From positions 2,356,001 through 2,420,000 of the forward strand of contig NZ_CP121679.1 of NCBI RefSeq assembly GCF_029760895.1: a stretch of 64,000 bases of DNA, read 5' to 3'. The first letter of the stretch is position 1. Every line of letters starts with the position of its first letter. The stretch comes from Ancylobacter sp. WKF20. Its GTDB lineage: Bacteria; Pseudomonadota; Alphaproteobacteria; Rhizobiales; Xanthobacteraceae. A program made the translations under genes and the position numbers. Positions 42,357 through 50,242 of the stretch are shown piece after piece. The notes under the pieces were generated by a model. The model was given only the letters and a program-made list of their open reading frames with translations. It had not been told where the DNA came from and made no database searches.

Positions 42357-44735
42357 TTACCACGTGGTATTTGCCACGCGCAGGCCCGCGACGCTGAGCC
42401 CGGTCTGGCGAGCGGCAAATGGGATCAGCCGCTCGAGCGCATGAAGAAGGGTGCCGTCGTCAGGCGCCGGTTCTTCGGGGTAGTCCTCAACGGTCAGATG
42501 AAGATCCAGCAGAGGCTTCAATGCCGCCGGGCGCGCCCAGAACATGGTGCCCAGGGGAAAATCGAACTGCATGGGCAAAGGCTGATCAATGCCCATGCGT
42601 CGCGCGAGCGTCTGGGCAAGCTCCAGATTCGCGTTCCAGCCCACCACATGCGGGTCTTCAGCCATCAGCAGGCCGAGCGATGCATCCTCGGCGAAGGCGG
42701 CGATCGCCGTGTCGACCATGGCGAAGCGCCCACCCACCAGATTCTCGAACAAAAAGTCGCGCCAGCGCTCGCCCATCTGGGCGTCGGTAGAGTGACTGCG
42801 CTTGCCATGCACGTGACCGATCACGTCATAGTCCCCGCTGGAAATGACGTCCGCGAGCCCCGTGAGCAGCGGGCCGATGTCGCGCCCGCGGTTCGGCATA
42901 AGCCGAACCTGCGACGGCCCTTGATAGGCGGCGAGCGCCGAACGCAATTGGTCGGCCTTCGCCTCCGTGTCGCAGGTCAGAATGAGGTGCGGCCGGCTCT
43001 GGTTCGCCGCCAGGCGCGCCAGCAGATCGTCAACCAGCTCAGGATAGTGGAAATGGCCGTGGAGAGCGGTTCTTAGCCCTGCAGCGCGGCCGGCGTCGCC
43101 ACGGGCAGCTGGAAGGGGCGAATAGACGCGCCGCGACCACGCACCAGCGGGCCGCCCGTTCTCGATCCAGTGCGCCAGGGGATCGCGTCCATTGGCGAGA
43201 CACGCGTCCTCGTGAGCAAGCGCATAAATCCCCGGATGGAAGCCCGCACAGGCACGCCGGTAGGGTCGGGGCCGATTGGCATGTGCGAGTTCCACGGTCG
43301 ATCCACCCCACAGCCGCCAGCGGATCAACGCTGTCTGGGCCAGTTCGGCGCGGCTGGCTGTCTCTTCACCGGGCGCAAGGACGAAGGACGGATCGAGCGC
43401 ATCCGCCGCCGCGATCAATTCCGCATCGCGTGTGTTACGGCGCGCCGCCGCGGCCCGCCCCAACGCGTCGAGACGCTCGATATAGGTCGGCATATCGAAC
43501 GTTGCCTGGGCGAGGCGCTGCACCGACGTCTTCAGCTCGACCAGTTCGCTGCCTTCACTGGCCAGCCGACAAATGGCCACCGCCGCAGCGTGCGCATCGA
43601 GGTGGGGGATTACCAGCTGGCTGGTGGCGGGATCGGAAGCAAGGATTTCCGCCGTGCCGGCAGCGCCTTCGAAGCACAAGACCGGTACGCCAAAGGTCAT
43701 CGCATCAATGGCGACGTTCGGCTGCGGGTCCAGGCGCGAACTGAGCAGAAACAGATCGGCCTGCGGGTAGAGAGCGTCGAGATCATCGACCGGAGGGCGC
43801 ATGATGAGGCTGTCGCCGAGGTCGGATCGCTTGATCTGCTCATCGAGATAGATCGAGTAGCCGAGCTCCCGCTGCGGGTCGAACCCGTCGCCAATCCAGA
43901 CGAACAGCAAAGGAAGGTCAGGCCGCAGGCGGCGCGCCGCGGCGGCGGTCGCGACGAAGAGTTCGACGCCCTTTCGCAGGTGAACCGAGCCCGCGCCGAG
44001 CACGACAAACGCTTCCTCGCGACCTTTCGGTCGCAGTGGCGCCGGCGGGCGCCGTTCCGCGGCGGCACTCCCTTTTGGGACGGGGATCTCCGACCGTCCT
44101 TGCGGAATGAGGTGCACGCCCGCGCGTCGTTCGAGCCCCTGATAGTAGGTGGCGGCCGATTCAATGGTCATCTGCGAGGAGAACACGACCTCATCCGCCC
44201 ACCCGAACACGTCCTCAAGCTTGGAGAGCGGACGCGTATAGGCGGCGAACTCGTGGAAGAGTGCCACCACAGGGACGCCGGCGCGCGCGAAATGCGGCAC
44301 GAGAGAGTGGGTCTCGACACTGTTCGCAATGACATAGAGCGGGCGGTAATTCGCCACGAGAGCGTGCGCGATGGCATCCGCACTTCGCGGCTTGCGCCGC
44401 AACCAGAGGAGAGCCGCCGTCGTGAAGGTGGCAGCACTGCGCAAGTCGGCCTCGATCTCGCCCCCGCCGAACGGCACACAAATGACCTGATAACGGCCGA
44501 CGAGATCGCGGATGATGTTCCAGCCGAGGATCGGAGCGCCTGTTCGTGAGGCTTCGTGCAACAGCACGAGCACGACATCGCGCGGATCGCGCGGGTCGCG
44601 CTCACCGAGCAGGCGAGGAACCAGGTAGCGCGAAACGAAGCTTGATCGCCCGAGGCGAGAGGCCATCAGCTTGCGAAAGATGCCGCGCACTCGGCCCTTT
44701 CTGAAGAAGATGGGGTTCAATCCGCGAGCCGGCAT
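42357..44735 (-). CDS. GT4 glycosyltransferase fused to RgpF-type rhamnan synthesis domain
   Basis: The protein of about 792 residues has two main parts. The first (about 50-430) is a GT4/GT-B glycosyltransferase with LLHEASRTGAPILGWN, GAGSVHLRKGVELF and the nucleotide-binding RLDPQPNVAIDAMTFGVPVL. The second (about 560-790) is an RgpF domain with FHYPELVDDLL, MPNRGRDIGPLL, GHVHGKRS and FPLGTMFWARPAAL, parallel to the stand-alone RgpF at 23660. The enzyme probably adds sugars to a rhamnose-containing glycan. ATG at 44735 is preferred over a GTG at 44738. Confidence 0.85.
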   Translation of the reverse strand: MPARGLNPIFFRKGRVRGIFRKLMASRLGRSSFVSRYLVPRLLGERDPRDPRDVVLVLLHEASRTGAPILGWNIIRDLVGRYQVICVPFGGGEIEADLRSAATFTTAALLWLRRKPRSADAIAHALVANYRPLYVIANSVETHSLVPHFARAGVPVVALFHEFAAYTRPLSKLEDVFGWADEVVFSSQMTIESAATYYQGLERRAGVHLIPQGRSEIPVPKGSAAAERRPPAPLRPKGREEAFVVLGAGSVHLRKGVELFVATAAAARRLRPDLPLLFVWIGDGFDPQRELGYSIYLDEQIKRSDLGDSLIMRPPVDDLDALYPQADLFLLSSRLDPQPNVAIDAMTFGVPVLCFEGAAGTAEILASDPATSQLVIPHLDAHAAAVAICRLASEGSELVELKTSVQRLAQATFDMPTYIERLDALGRAAAARRNTRDAELIAAADALDPSFVLAPGEETASRAELAQTALIRWRLWGGSTVELAHANRPRPYRRACAGFHPGIYALAHEDACLANGRDPLAHWIENGRPAGAWSRRVYSPLPAARGDAGRAAGLRTALHGHFHYPELVDDLLARLAANQSRPHLILTCDTEAKADQLRSALAAYQGPSQVRLMPNRGRDIGPLLTGLADVISSGDYDVIGHVHGKRSHSTDAQMGERWRDFLFENLVGGRFAMVDTAIAAFAEDASLGLLMAEDPHVVGWNANLELAQTLARRMGIDQPLPMQFDFPLGTMFWARPAALKPLLDLHLTVEDYPEEPAPDDGTLLHALERLIPFAARQTGLSVAGLRVANTTW

Positions 44736-45072
44736 CACATGAACCGCCCGTCACAGAGGCGGTCGACGTGGCACACCCCGGCACATACGCCTATGAAGAA
44801 GCTGTCGGACCGAAACATCAGCGAAGGCGCGTGCGGGGCCATCATCCATCAACTCGTAAGGCGCCAACTCCGAAGGAGATTGAGCGGCGCTTAAAGGGTG
44901 TCGGCCAGCGCATAGAGGCGCCGCACACAGATATCCCGGAATGATTTTAATGTGTTGAGCCGCGATTCGATAGGTAGCAACCGGTCAGGGATATCTAGCG
45001 ATGCACTCGGCCTTACTCGGAAACCACCCGCACTGTGCGTCGCTACCTCGAATCTGCGTTCGGACCACACCA
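44736..45072. other. Gap with a possible gene remnant
   Basis: No complete gene is present. On the minus strand 44891-45073 is an open 60-codon frame ending FRDICVRRLYALADTL, which has the look of a protein C-terminus but has no N-terminal part. It may be the stump of a lost glycosyltransferase, or chance. Confidence 0.3.
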
Positions 45073-46008
45073 TCAGCGCGGGTGCGAGAGAGGGGCGTTA
45101 TTCTGTCGGATCCACCGCCAAAGCCGCTCCAGCCCTTCGCGGAACGACACATGCGGCTCCCAACCCAATTGCCTCTTCGCGGCCTGAATATCGAGAACGG
45201 ACCGAGGCACATCAATTGAGCGACCCGGCTGGTAGTTCACGCGCAACTCGCGGCCGGTGACCTCACGAAGGCCCGCGATTACCTCGTTGATGGAAACACC
45301 GACACCGCTTCCGGCATTGAATGTCCCGCCCTGGCCCGCGACCACGGCAGCGGCGCAGAGCGCCGCCAGATCCTCGACATAGACGTAGTCGCGTACGACG
45401 CTTCCATCGCCCCACACCTGGATGGGCTCGCCGTTCAACACGCGGTTCATGAAGGTGGTCACCACGCCCTGAACGCCCGTGTGCCCCTGCCGCGGCCCAT
45501 AGGGGTTGGAGGGACGGATGATCGTCGCCGCCATGCCATGGGCGCGCGCATACATCTCCACGTAGCTCTCTATGGCAACCTTGACGATTCCATAGGAGTT
45601 TACCGGCCTTAGCGGGTGCGTTTCCGGCGTCGGCACAACCTCCGGCACACCATAAACGGTGCCGCCCGATGAGGCGTAAACGATCTTTCGCACCGAAAGC
45701 TTGAGCATCGCCTCCAGAACGGCAATCGCCGGAAGCAGATTGTCGCGGACATCCGCCTGCGGATCGAGCGCAGCGGTGCCGGGAACGGTGGCACTGATCA
45801 GGTGAACGACGACATCAACGTCGACCAGCGACTCGTAGAGACGATTGGTGTCCCGAAAGTCCGCAAACACATAATCGACGCCCTCGAGAGGCGCTCGGAA
45901 CTTCTCCGGCCCTCTATCCAGGACGCGAACGCTCAGGTTCGCCGCCAGCATCGCATCGACGACATGCGAGCCGATGAAACCGCAGCCACCGAGAACGAGA
46001 ACTCTCAA
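45073..46008 (-). CDS. NAD-dependent nucleotide-sugar epimerase (GalE-like)
   Basis: The protein of about 311 residues is an extended SDR with VLVLGGCGFIGSHVV, ISATVPGT, YASSGGTVYG with the catalytic Ser/Thr, NSYGIVK as the Tyr-Lys pair, RPSNPYGPRQ and VRDYVYVEDLA. It resembles UDP-glucose 4-epimerase and supplies an epimerised nucleotide sugar. The start is taken as the TTG at 46008, which has AAGGGGGG six bases upstream and gives the standard N-terminus. An ATG at 46029 is possible. Confidence 0.87.
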   Translation of the reverse strand: MRVLVLGGCGFIGSHVVDAMLAANLSVRVLDRGPEKFRAPLEGVDYVFADFRDTNRLYESLVDVDVVVHLISATVPGTAALDPQADVRDNLLPAIAVLEAMLKLSVRKIVYASSGGTVYGVPEVVPTPETHPLRPVNSYGIVKVAIESYVEMYARAHGMAATIIRPSNPYGPRQGHTGVQGVVTTFMNRVLNGEPIQVWGDGSVVRDYVYVEDLAALCAAAVVAGQGGTFNAGSGVGVSINEVIAGLREVTGRELRVNYQPGRSIDVPRSVLDIQAAKRQLGWEPHVSFREGLERLWRWIRQNNAPLSHPR

Positions 46009-46743
46009 CCTATGCCCCCCTTGGAGCATGCCCCTTCGATGACGACGCCTTGCAACCTCGGGATGCCGCCGAAAAACCTCTCAGACCGACGCGAAACGAG
46101 GCCTTCCAGGCGCTCAAGCACTGAAAGCTGTCGCCCAAAGGCATCCGCCGGACGAACCAGCACGCAAAGTGTCAGCCCCGTCGCGGCACCAGCACCAAGG
46201 ATAGCAGAGCGAGGCAATCCAGCATTGGGCCAACTAGACTTAGGTTTATCTACGGAAGGCACCCAAACCACGTAACGACCCTAACGCACCATCGACGATC
46301 TTTCACTTTAACATTGGACAAATCTACAGCCAGAGCAAGGCAAAAGGTTCGACACACCGGCGCACGCTCCCGCACGCGCCACACGCCGAACGGAAAAAAT
46401 GCTCGACGAATCAATATTTTGGCTGACGATCCCGAGCCCACACATTGAGCAATAAATCATGGTGGAACGCGGGAATCCTGTATCGAAATCCCGGTTACTG
46501 GATACCCCACAGTTGAGCGCGATGAGGTCCTGGACCGCGTATGCCCGACACATGATTCGCGCGCAGGGGCGGGTTTGGCCGGCACGCAACCGCCAGATGC
46601 ACCACGCCATCACTCTGATTATTATTCTAATAATTCCAATTATTTAGCTTCAACGAGATATCATTTCACCATCCATCTGCGAGGCCTTATCTGTGTCGCG
46701 ACGACGGCCATGCTGAGGGGTCGCCTCAATGCTGGAGATACCC
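46009..46743. other. 735-base gap between the glycan region and the heme locus
   Basis: I see no convincing gene. Short frames (for example 46005-46271 on the minus strand and 46459-46647 on the plus strand) lack recognisable motifs. The right end (46610-46645) is A+T-rich and carries the palindrome listed separately. The composition is mixed, so it could be decayed DNA. Confidence 0.5.
46618..46634. promoter_or_regulatory. Iron-box-like palindrome upstream of hmuT
   Basis: ATTATTA-TTC-TAATAAT is a perfect seven-base inverted repeat 110 bases before the hmuT start. Its A+T-rich symmetry suits Irr- or Fur-type control of heme uptake. The core is not an exact Irr consensus. Confidence 0.45.
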
Positions 46744-47682
46744 ATGATGCGCTTGAGCCCGCACCTTACCTGGTCCCTGGCGCTTGGCATGGCTCTCCTG
46801 GTCCTGACAGCCTCGCGCGAACCCGTGCTGGCTCAATCCGCCCCCACGCCGCGCGACACCTCACGCATCGTCGCCATTGGCGGCGCTGTGACCGAGATTC
46901 TCTATGCGCTGGGAGCCGGCGATCGCATCGTGGCGATAGACACATCCAGCACCTATCCACCCGAGGCCCTGAAGACCAAGCCGAATGTCGGCTACATGCG
47001 CGCCTTGTCGCCGGAAGGCGTGCTGTCGGCGGGACCAAGCCTCATCATCGCACTTGAGGGCGCGGGGCCGCCGGACGCCGTGAAGGTTCTCAAAGGCGCC
47101 GCCGTGCCCTTCGAGACCGTCCCTGAGCCACGGGATGCCGGCAATGTCGTTGCCAATATCCGCCGGGTGGCTGACCTTGCCGGCGTGCCGGAACGGGGCG
47201 CCGCGCTGGCGCAGGCGGTTGAGCAGGATTTCGCCGCGCTCGCCGCCCTGCGGGCCCGCATCACGACCCCACGCAGCGCCGCCTTTGTCCTGTCGGCCTC
47301 GGGAACAGCACCGGTGGTCGGCGGCGCGCATACGAGTGCCGACGCGATTTTCGCGCTGGCGGGCGTCGAGAACGCCATGCGCGCGGTCAATGGTTACAAG
47401 CCCGCGGTTGACGAGGCGGTTCTCGGCGCCCAGCCCTATGCGATCATCCTGATGAAGGACAGCAACCACGCGGTGGGCGATGACGCGATCGCCGCCATGC
47501 CGGCCTTTGCCGGCTCGCCCGCAGCGGCGGCCCGGCGGCTCTATCGGATGGATGGCGGCTACCTGCTGGGATTTGGCCCACGCACGCCCCAGGCGGCCCG
47601 CGATCTCGCGGCCCTGATCTACCCGGAGCTGGAGCTGGCGACCCTCCCGAGCCATCCCTGGACCGCGCCCGCGGCGCCGTAG
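46744..47682 (+). CDS. hmuT: HmuT, periplasmic hemin-binding protein
   Basis: The protein of about 312 residues has an N-terminal signal (WSLALGMALLVLTA, ending near VLAQS) and a class III periplasmic binding-protein fold. Markers are IVAIGGAVTEILYALG, SSTYPPEAL, GYMRALSPEGVLS and a C-terminal YLLGFGPRTPQAARDLA. It carries heme from the outer-membrane receptor to HmuUV. GGAGA precedes the ATG at 46744. hmuU begins 16 bases after its stop. Confidence 0.93.
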   Translation: MMRLSPHLTWSLALGMALLVLTASREPVLAQSAPTPRDTSRIVAIGGAVTEILYALGAGDRIVAIDTSSTYPPEALKTKPNVGYMRALSPEGVLSAGPSLIIALEGAGPPDAVKVLKGAAVPFETVPEPRDAGNVVANIRRVADLAGVPERGAALAQAVEQDFAALAALRARITTPRSAAFVLSASGTAPVVGGAHTSADAIFALAGVENAMRAVNGYKPAVDEAVLGAQPYAIILMKDSNHAVGDDAIAAMPAFAGSPAAAARRLYRMDGGYLLGFGPRTPQAARDLAALIYPELELATLPSHPWTAPAAP

Positions 47683-47698
47683 GACCGGGGACGCGCGG

Positions 47699-48793
47699 AT
47701 GAGTGATGCACAGGTCTCGCCCCCTGCCTTAACCCGATCGGCGCGCTGGGTCGGCAGCGCCCGGCAGGGGCTGATGGTATGCGGGGCATTGCTGCTTCTG
47801 GCCTTTCTGGCCTCACTGGCGATCGGACCGGTCACCATCGCACCCCGCCGCGTCCTCGAGATTCTGCTCGGCGCGTTAGGCGGCACACAGCCGAGCGGCA
47901 TCAGCCTGCGTGAGAGCGTTATCGTGCTGGACATCCGCCTCCCGCGCACCCTGCTGGGAATGCTGGTCGGCGGCGGCATTGCCGTGGCGGGCGCGCTGAT
48001 GCAGGGCATCTTCCGCAATCCTCTCGCCGATCCCGCGCTCATTGGGATTTCCAATGGCGCCGCCTTTGGAGCCGTCATCTGGATCGTGCTCGGCGCTCAC
48101 CTCGCGCCGCTGATGCCGCAACTGCTGACAGAAGCCGGCCTGCCCCTGATGGCCTTTCTCGGGGCGCTCGCGGCCACATTGGGGCTCTACGCCATCGCCA
48201 CACATCAGGGCCGCACATCGATCCCCACCATGCTGTTCGCTGGTATCGCCATCGGGGCGCTCGCCGCCGCCGGCACCGGGTTCATGGTGTTCCTGGCATC
48301 AGACCAGCAATTGCGCGACTTCACCTTCTGGTCCTTTGGCAGCCTTGGTGGCGCGACCTGGCACAAGGTGGCGAGCATGCTGCCTTTCATGGCGCTCCTC
48401 GCCCTGGTCGCCGCGCGTCTTGGCCGGGCGCTCGACGCGCTCGCCCTCGGCGAAGCCGAGGCCTTCCATGTCGGGGTGAATGTTCAGTGGACGAAGGCTT
48501 TGGCCATCGCCGCGATCGCCGCCGGGACCGGGGCAGCCGTTGCGGTGGCAGGGGTGATTGGCTTCGTTGGGCTGGTGGTGCCTCACCTCATCCGCCTCGC
48601 CATGGGGCCGGGACACCGGATGCTGCTGCCGGCTGCAGGCCTACTGGGCGGCGCGCTGCTGCTCGGGGCGGATGTCGTGGCGCGCACGATCGCCAGCCCC
48701 GCCGAACTGCCGCTTGGCGTGGTCACGGCGGCGCTCGGCGCGCCCTTCTTCATCGGCCTTTTGCTGAAGCGCCGCGCGGCGCTGTTCGGATAG
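47699..48793 (+). CDS. hmuU: HmuU, hemin ABC transporter permease
   Basis: The 364-residue FecCD-family permease has about nine or ten helices. Marker segments are LDIRLPRTLLGMLVGGGIAV, the LADPALIGISNGAAFGA loop near the start, GVIGFVGLVVPHLIRLAMG and GADVVARTIASPAELPLGV. It forms the inner-membrane channel for heme with HmuV. The stop is seven bases before hmuV. Confidence 0.94.
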   Translation: MSDAQVSPPALTRSARWVGSARQGLMVCGALLLLAFLASLAIGPVTIAPRRVLEILLGALGGTQPSGISLRESVIVLDIRLPRTLLGMLVGGGIAVAGALMQGIFRNPLADPALIGISNGAAFGAVIWIVLGAHLAPLMPQLLTEAGLPLMAFLGALAATLGLYAIATHQGRTSIPTMLFAGIAIGALAAAGTGFMVFLASDQQLRDFTFWSFGSLGGATWHKVASMLPFMALLALVAARLGRALDALALGEAEAFHVGVNVQWTKALAIAAIAAGTGAAVAVAGVIGFVGLVVPHLIRLAMGPGHRMLLPAAGLLGGALLLGADVVARTIASPAELPLGVVTAALGAPFFIGLLLKRRAALFG

Positions 48794-48800
48794 GGCACCT

Positions 48801-49565
48801 ATGTACGAAGCCCGCGACATCCATTTTCGCGCCGGACGGCGTACCCTGCTCACCGGCGCCTCCGTGCGTGTGGTGCCCGGCCGCGTGACCGTGCTGATCG
48901 GCCCGAACGGGGCGGGAAAATCGACTCTGCTGAAGGTACTCGCGGGCGAGTATCGGCCACACGCTGGCGACGTATGGCTGGCGGGAACCGATATTCGCGA
49001 GCTTCGTCCCTCTGAGCTCGCCAGTCTCAGGGCCGTGGTGCCGCAGAGCGCCCAACTCGCCTTCCCCTTCACCGTGGCAGAAATCGTCGCCATCGGCTCC
49101 GACGGGGGCCGCCAGAGCGCCCCGCTGATCCGCAGGGTGCTCGATCAGGTGCAGCTCGGAGGATTCGAGGCCCGGCCTTATGACGAATTGTCGGGAGGCG
49201 AGCGCCAGCGCGTGCAAATCGCTCGGGCGCTGGCGCAGCTCGCGGGCGGCACCCGCCCCGGCTACCTGCTGCTGGACGAGCCGACCGCCAGCCTGGACCT
49301 TGCCCAGCAGCTGCTGGTCATCCGGCATTTGCGGAGGATGGCGGCCGAGGAGGGCGTCGGCGTGCTCGCCGTTCTGCACGACCTTAACCTCGCGGCCATG
49401 GCGGCCGATACGATCCTGGCGATGCGGGATGGCACGGTGCTGGCCGATGGCGCGCCGGGCAGCGTGCTCACGGACGCGACGATTCATGCCCTCTACGGGG
49501 TGCAGGCACGGGTCGGATGGACCCCGGCGGCACCGTTCCTGCTGCCGCAGTCGGTGGAGCACTGA
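48801..49565 (+). CDS. hmuV: HmuV, hemin ABC transporter ATPase
   Basis: The 254-residue ABC ATPase has Walker A GPNGAGKSTLLK (about 33-44), signature LSGGERQRVQIARAL, Walker B YLLLDEPTASLD and the switch His in AVLHDLNLAA. It is of the FecE/BtuD type that pairs with FecCD permeases. It is the third gene of the hmu operon, followed by a hairpin and the convergent heme oxygenase. Confidence 0.94.
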   Translation: MYEARDIHFRAGRRTLLTGASVRVVPGRVTVLIGPNGAGKSTLLKVLAGEYRPHAGDVWLAGTDIRELRPSELASLRAVVPQSAQLAFPFTVAEIVAIGSDGGRQSAPLIRRVLDQVQLGGFEARPYDELSGGERQRVQIARALAQLAGGTRPGYLLLDEPTASLDLAQQLLVIRHLRRMAAEEGVGVLAVLHDLNLAAMAADTILAMRDGTVLADGAPGSVLTDATIHALYGVQARVGWTPAAPFLLPQSVEH

Positions 49566-49571
49566 CGCTGC

Positions 49572-49596
49572 GGCCGGGCGAGGCACTCGTCCGGCC
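49572..49596. terminator. Hairpin between hmuV and heme oxygenase
   Basis: GGCCGGGCGAG and CTCGTCCGGCC pair across a three-base loop with one G-T pair, in the 50-base gap between convergent genes. It has no strong T-run, so it may end transcription in both directions only partially. Confidence 0.45.
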
Positions 49597-49615
49597 AGCC
49601 TGATAGGTGTTCAGC

Positions 49616-50242
49616 TCAGAGCATTTCCTGCCGGACGATTTCCAGCACATGATTGAATGCGCGGGTCGCCGCGGCTTCCGCCTCGCGCTCCTCGGCTTCG
49701 GTCAGTTCAACCGAATCCAGCCCGGCCGTGAAGCGGCGCCAATGCAGGCCGCGCCCCTCGACATGGCCCGCGAGATGGCGGGCACCAAATTCGCTGGAGA
49801 AACCGATCTTTGCCGCGTCCTTGGCCAGGAAGGCCGCCCCCATGTTCGAGCCCTCGACCACATAGAGCCAGCCCAGCGCCTCAGCCAAGGGACGCTCCGG
49901 ACCAAAGTCGGCGGCCGGCGGTGTCAAACCGAGATCGGCGAAATCCTGCTCCAGCGCATCGAGGCGCGAGCGCTCCGCCAGATCCGGCAGCAGGGGCTGG
50001 AAGGCCGGCGCGGCGTAGAGCGGCTCGACATGACGATGCAGCCGGTACTGGAAACGCAGGAAGCGCTCGTAATTCACGCGGCTGGCAAAGGGCTGCGCAC
50101 TCATGACGGTGGTGTCCACCACCTCATGCGCCGCCGTCGTCGCCGCCTTCAGCCGCTTGGCGCGAGTCTCCGGCTGGATATCCGTCACGATGGTCATTGT
50201 GTCCGCCTTCACTTCGTCTGTTCCCGACATCGCCGCACTCAC
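49616..50242 (-). CDS. hemO: Biliverdin-producing heme oxygenase
   Basis: The 208-residue protein of the heme oxygenase family has the proximal His in LKAATTAAHEVVD (about residues 31-43) and the conserved helix EALGWLYVVEGSNMGAAFL with the distal GSNMG glycine motif. It degrades imported heme to biliverdin, CO and iron in the cytosol. The GTG start at 50242 overlaps the stop of the receptor gene (GTGA). An ATG at 50197 is an alternative. Coupling to the receptor points to heme iron use rather than bilin synthesis for a phytochrome. Confidence 0.88.
   Translation of the reverse strand: MSAAMSGTDEVKADTMTIVTDIQPETRAKRLKAATTAAHEVVDTTVMSAQPFASRVNYERFLRFQYRLHRHVEPLYAAPAFQPLLPDLAERSRLDALEQDFADLGLTPPAADFGPERPLAEALGWLYVVEGSNMGAAFLAKDAAKIGFSSEFGARHLAGHVEGRGLHWRRFTAGLDSVELTEAEEREAEAAATRAFNHVLEIVRQEML

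Noticed and set aside
46005..46271. Small minus-strand gene overlapping the epimerase start
   Set aside because: It has no ribosome site, no recognisable motif, and it overlaps the 5' end of a well-supported gene.
49616..50242. Heme oxygenase as a bacteriophytochrome partner (BphO)
   Set aside because: There is no phytochrome gene in the neighbourhood, and the gene overlaps a heme receptor beside hmuTUV, so an iron-acquisition role is more likely.
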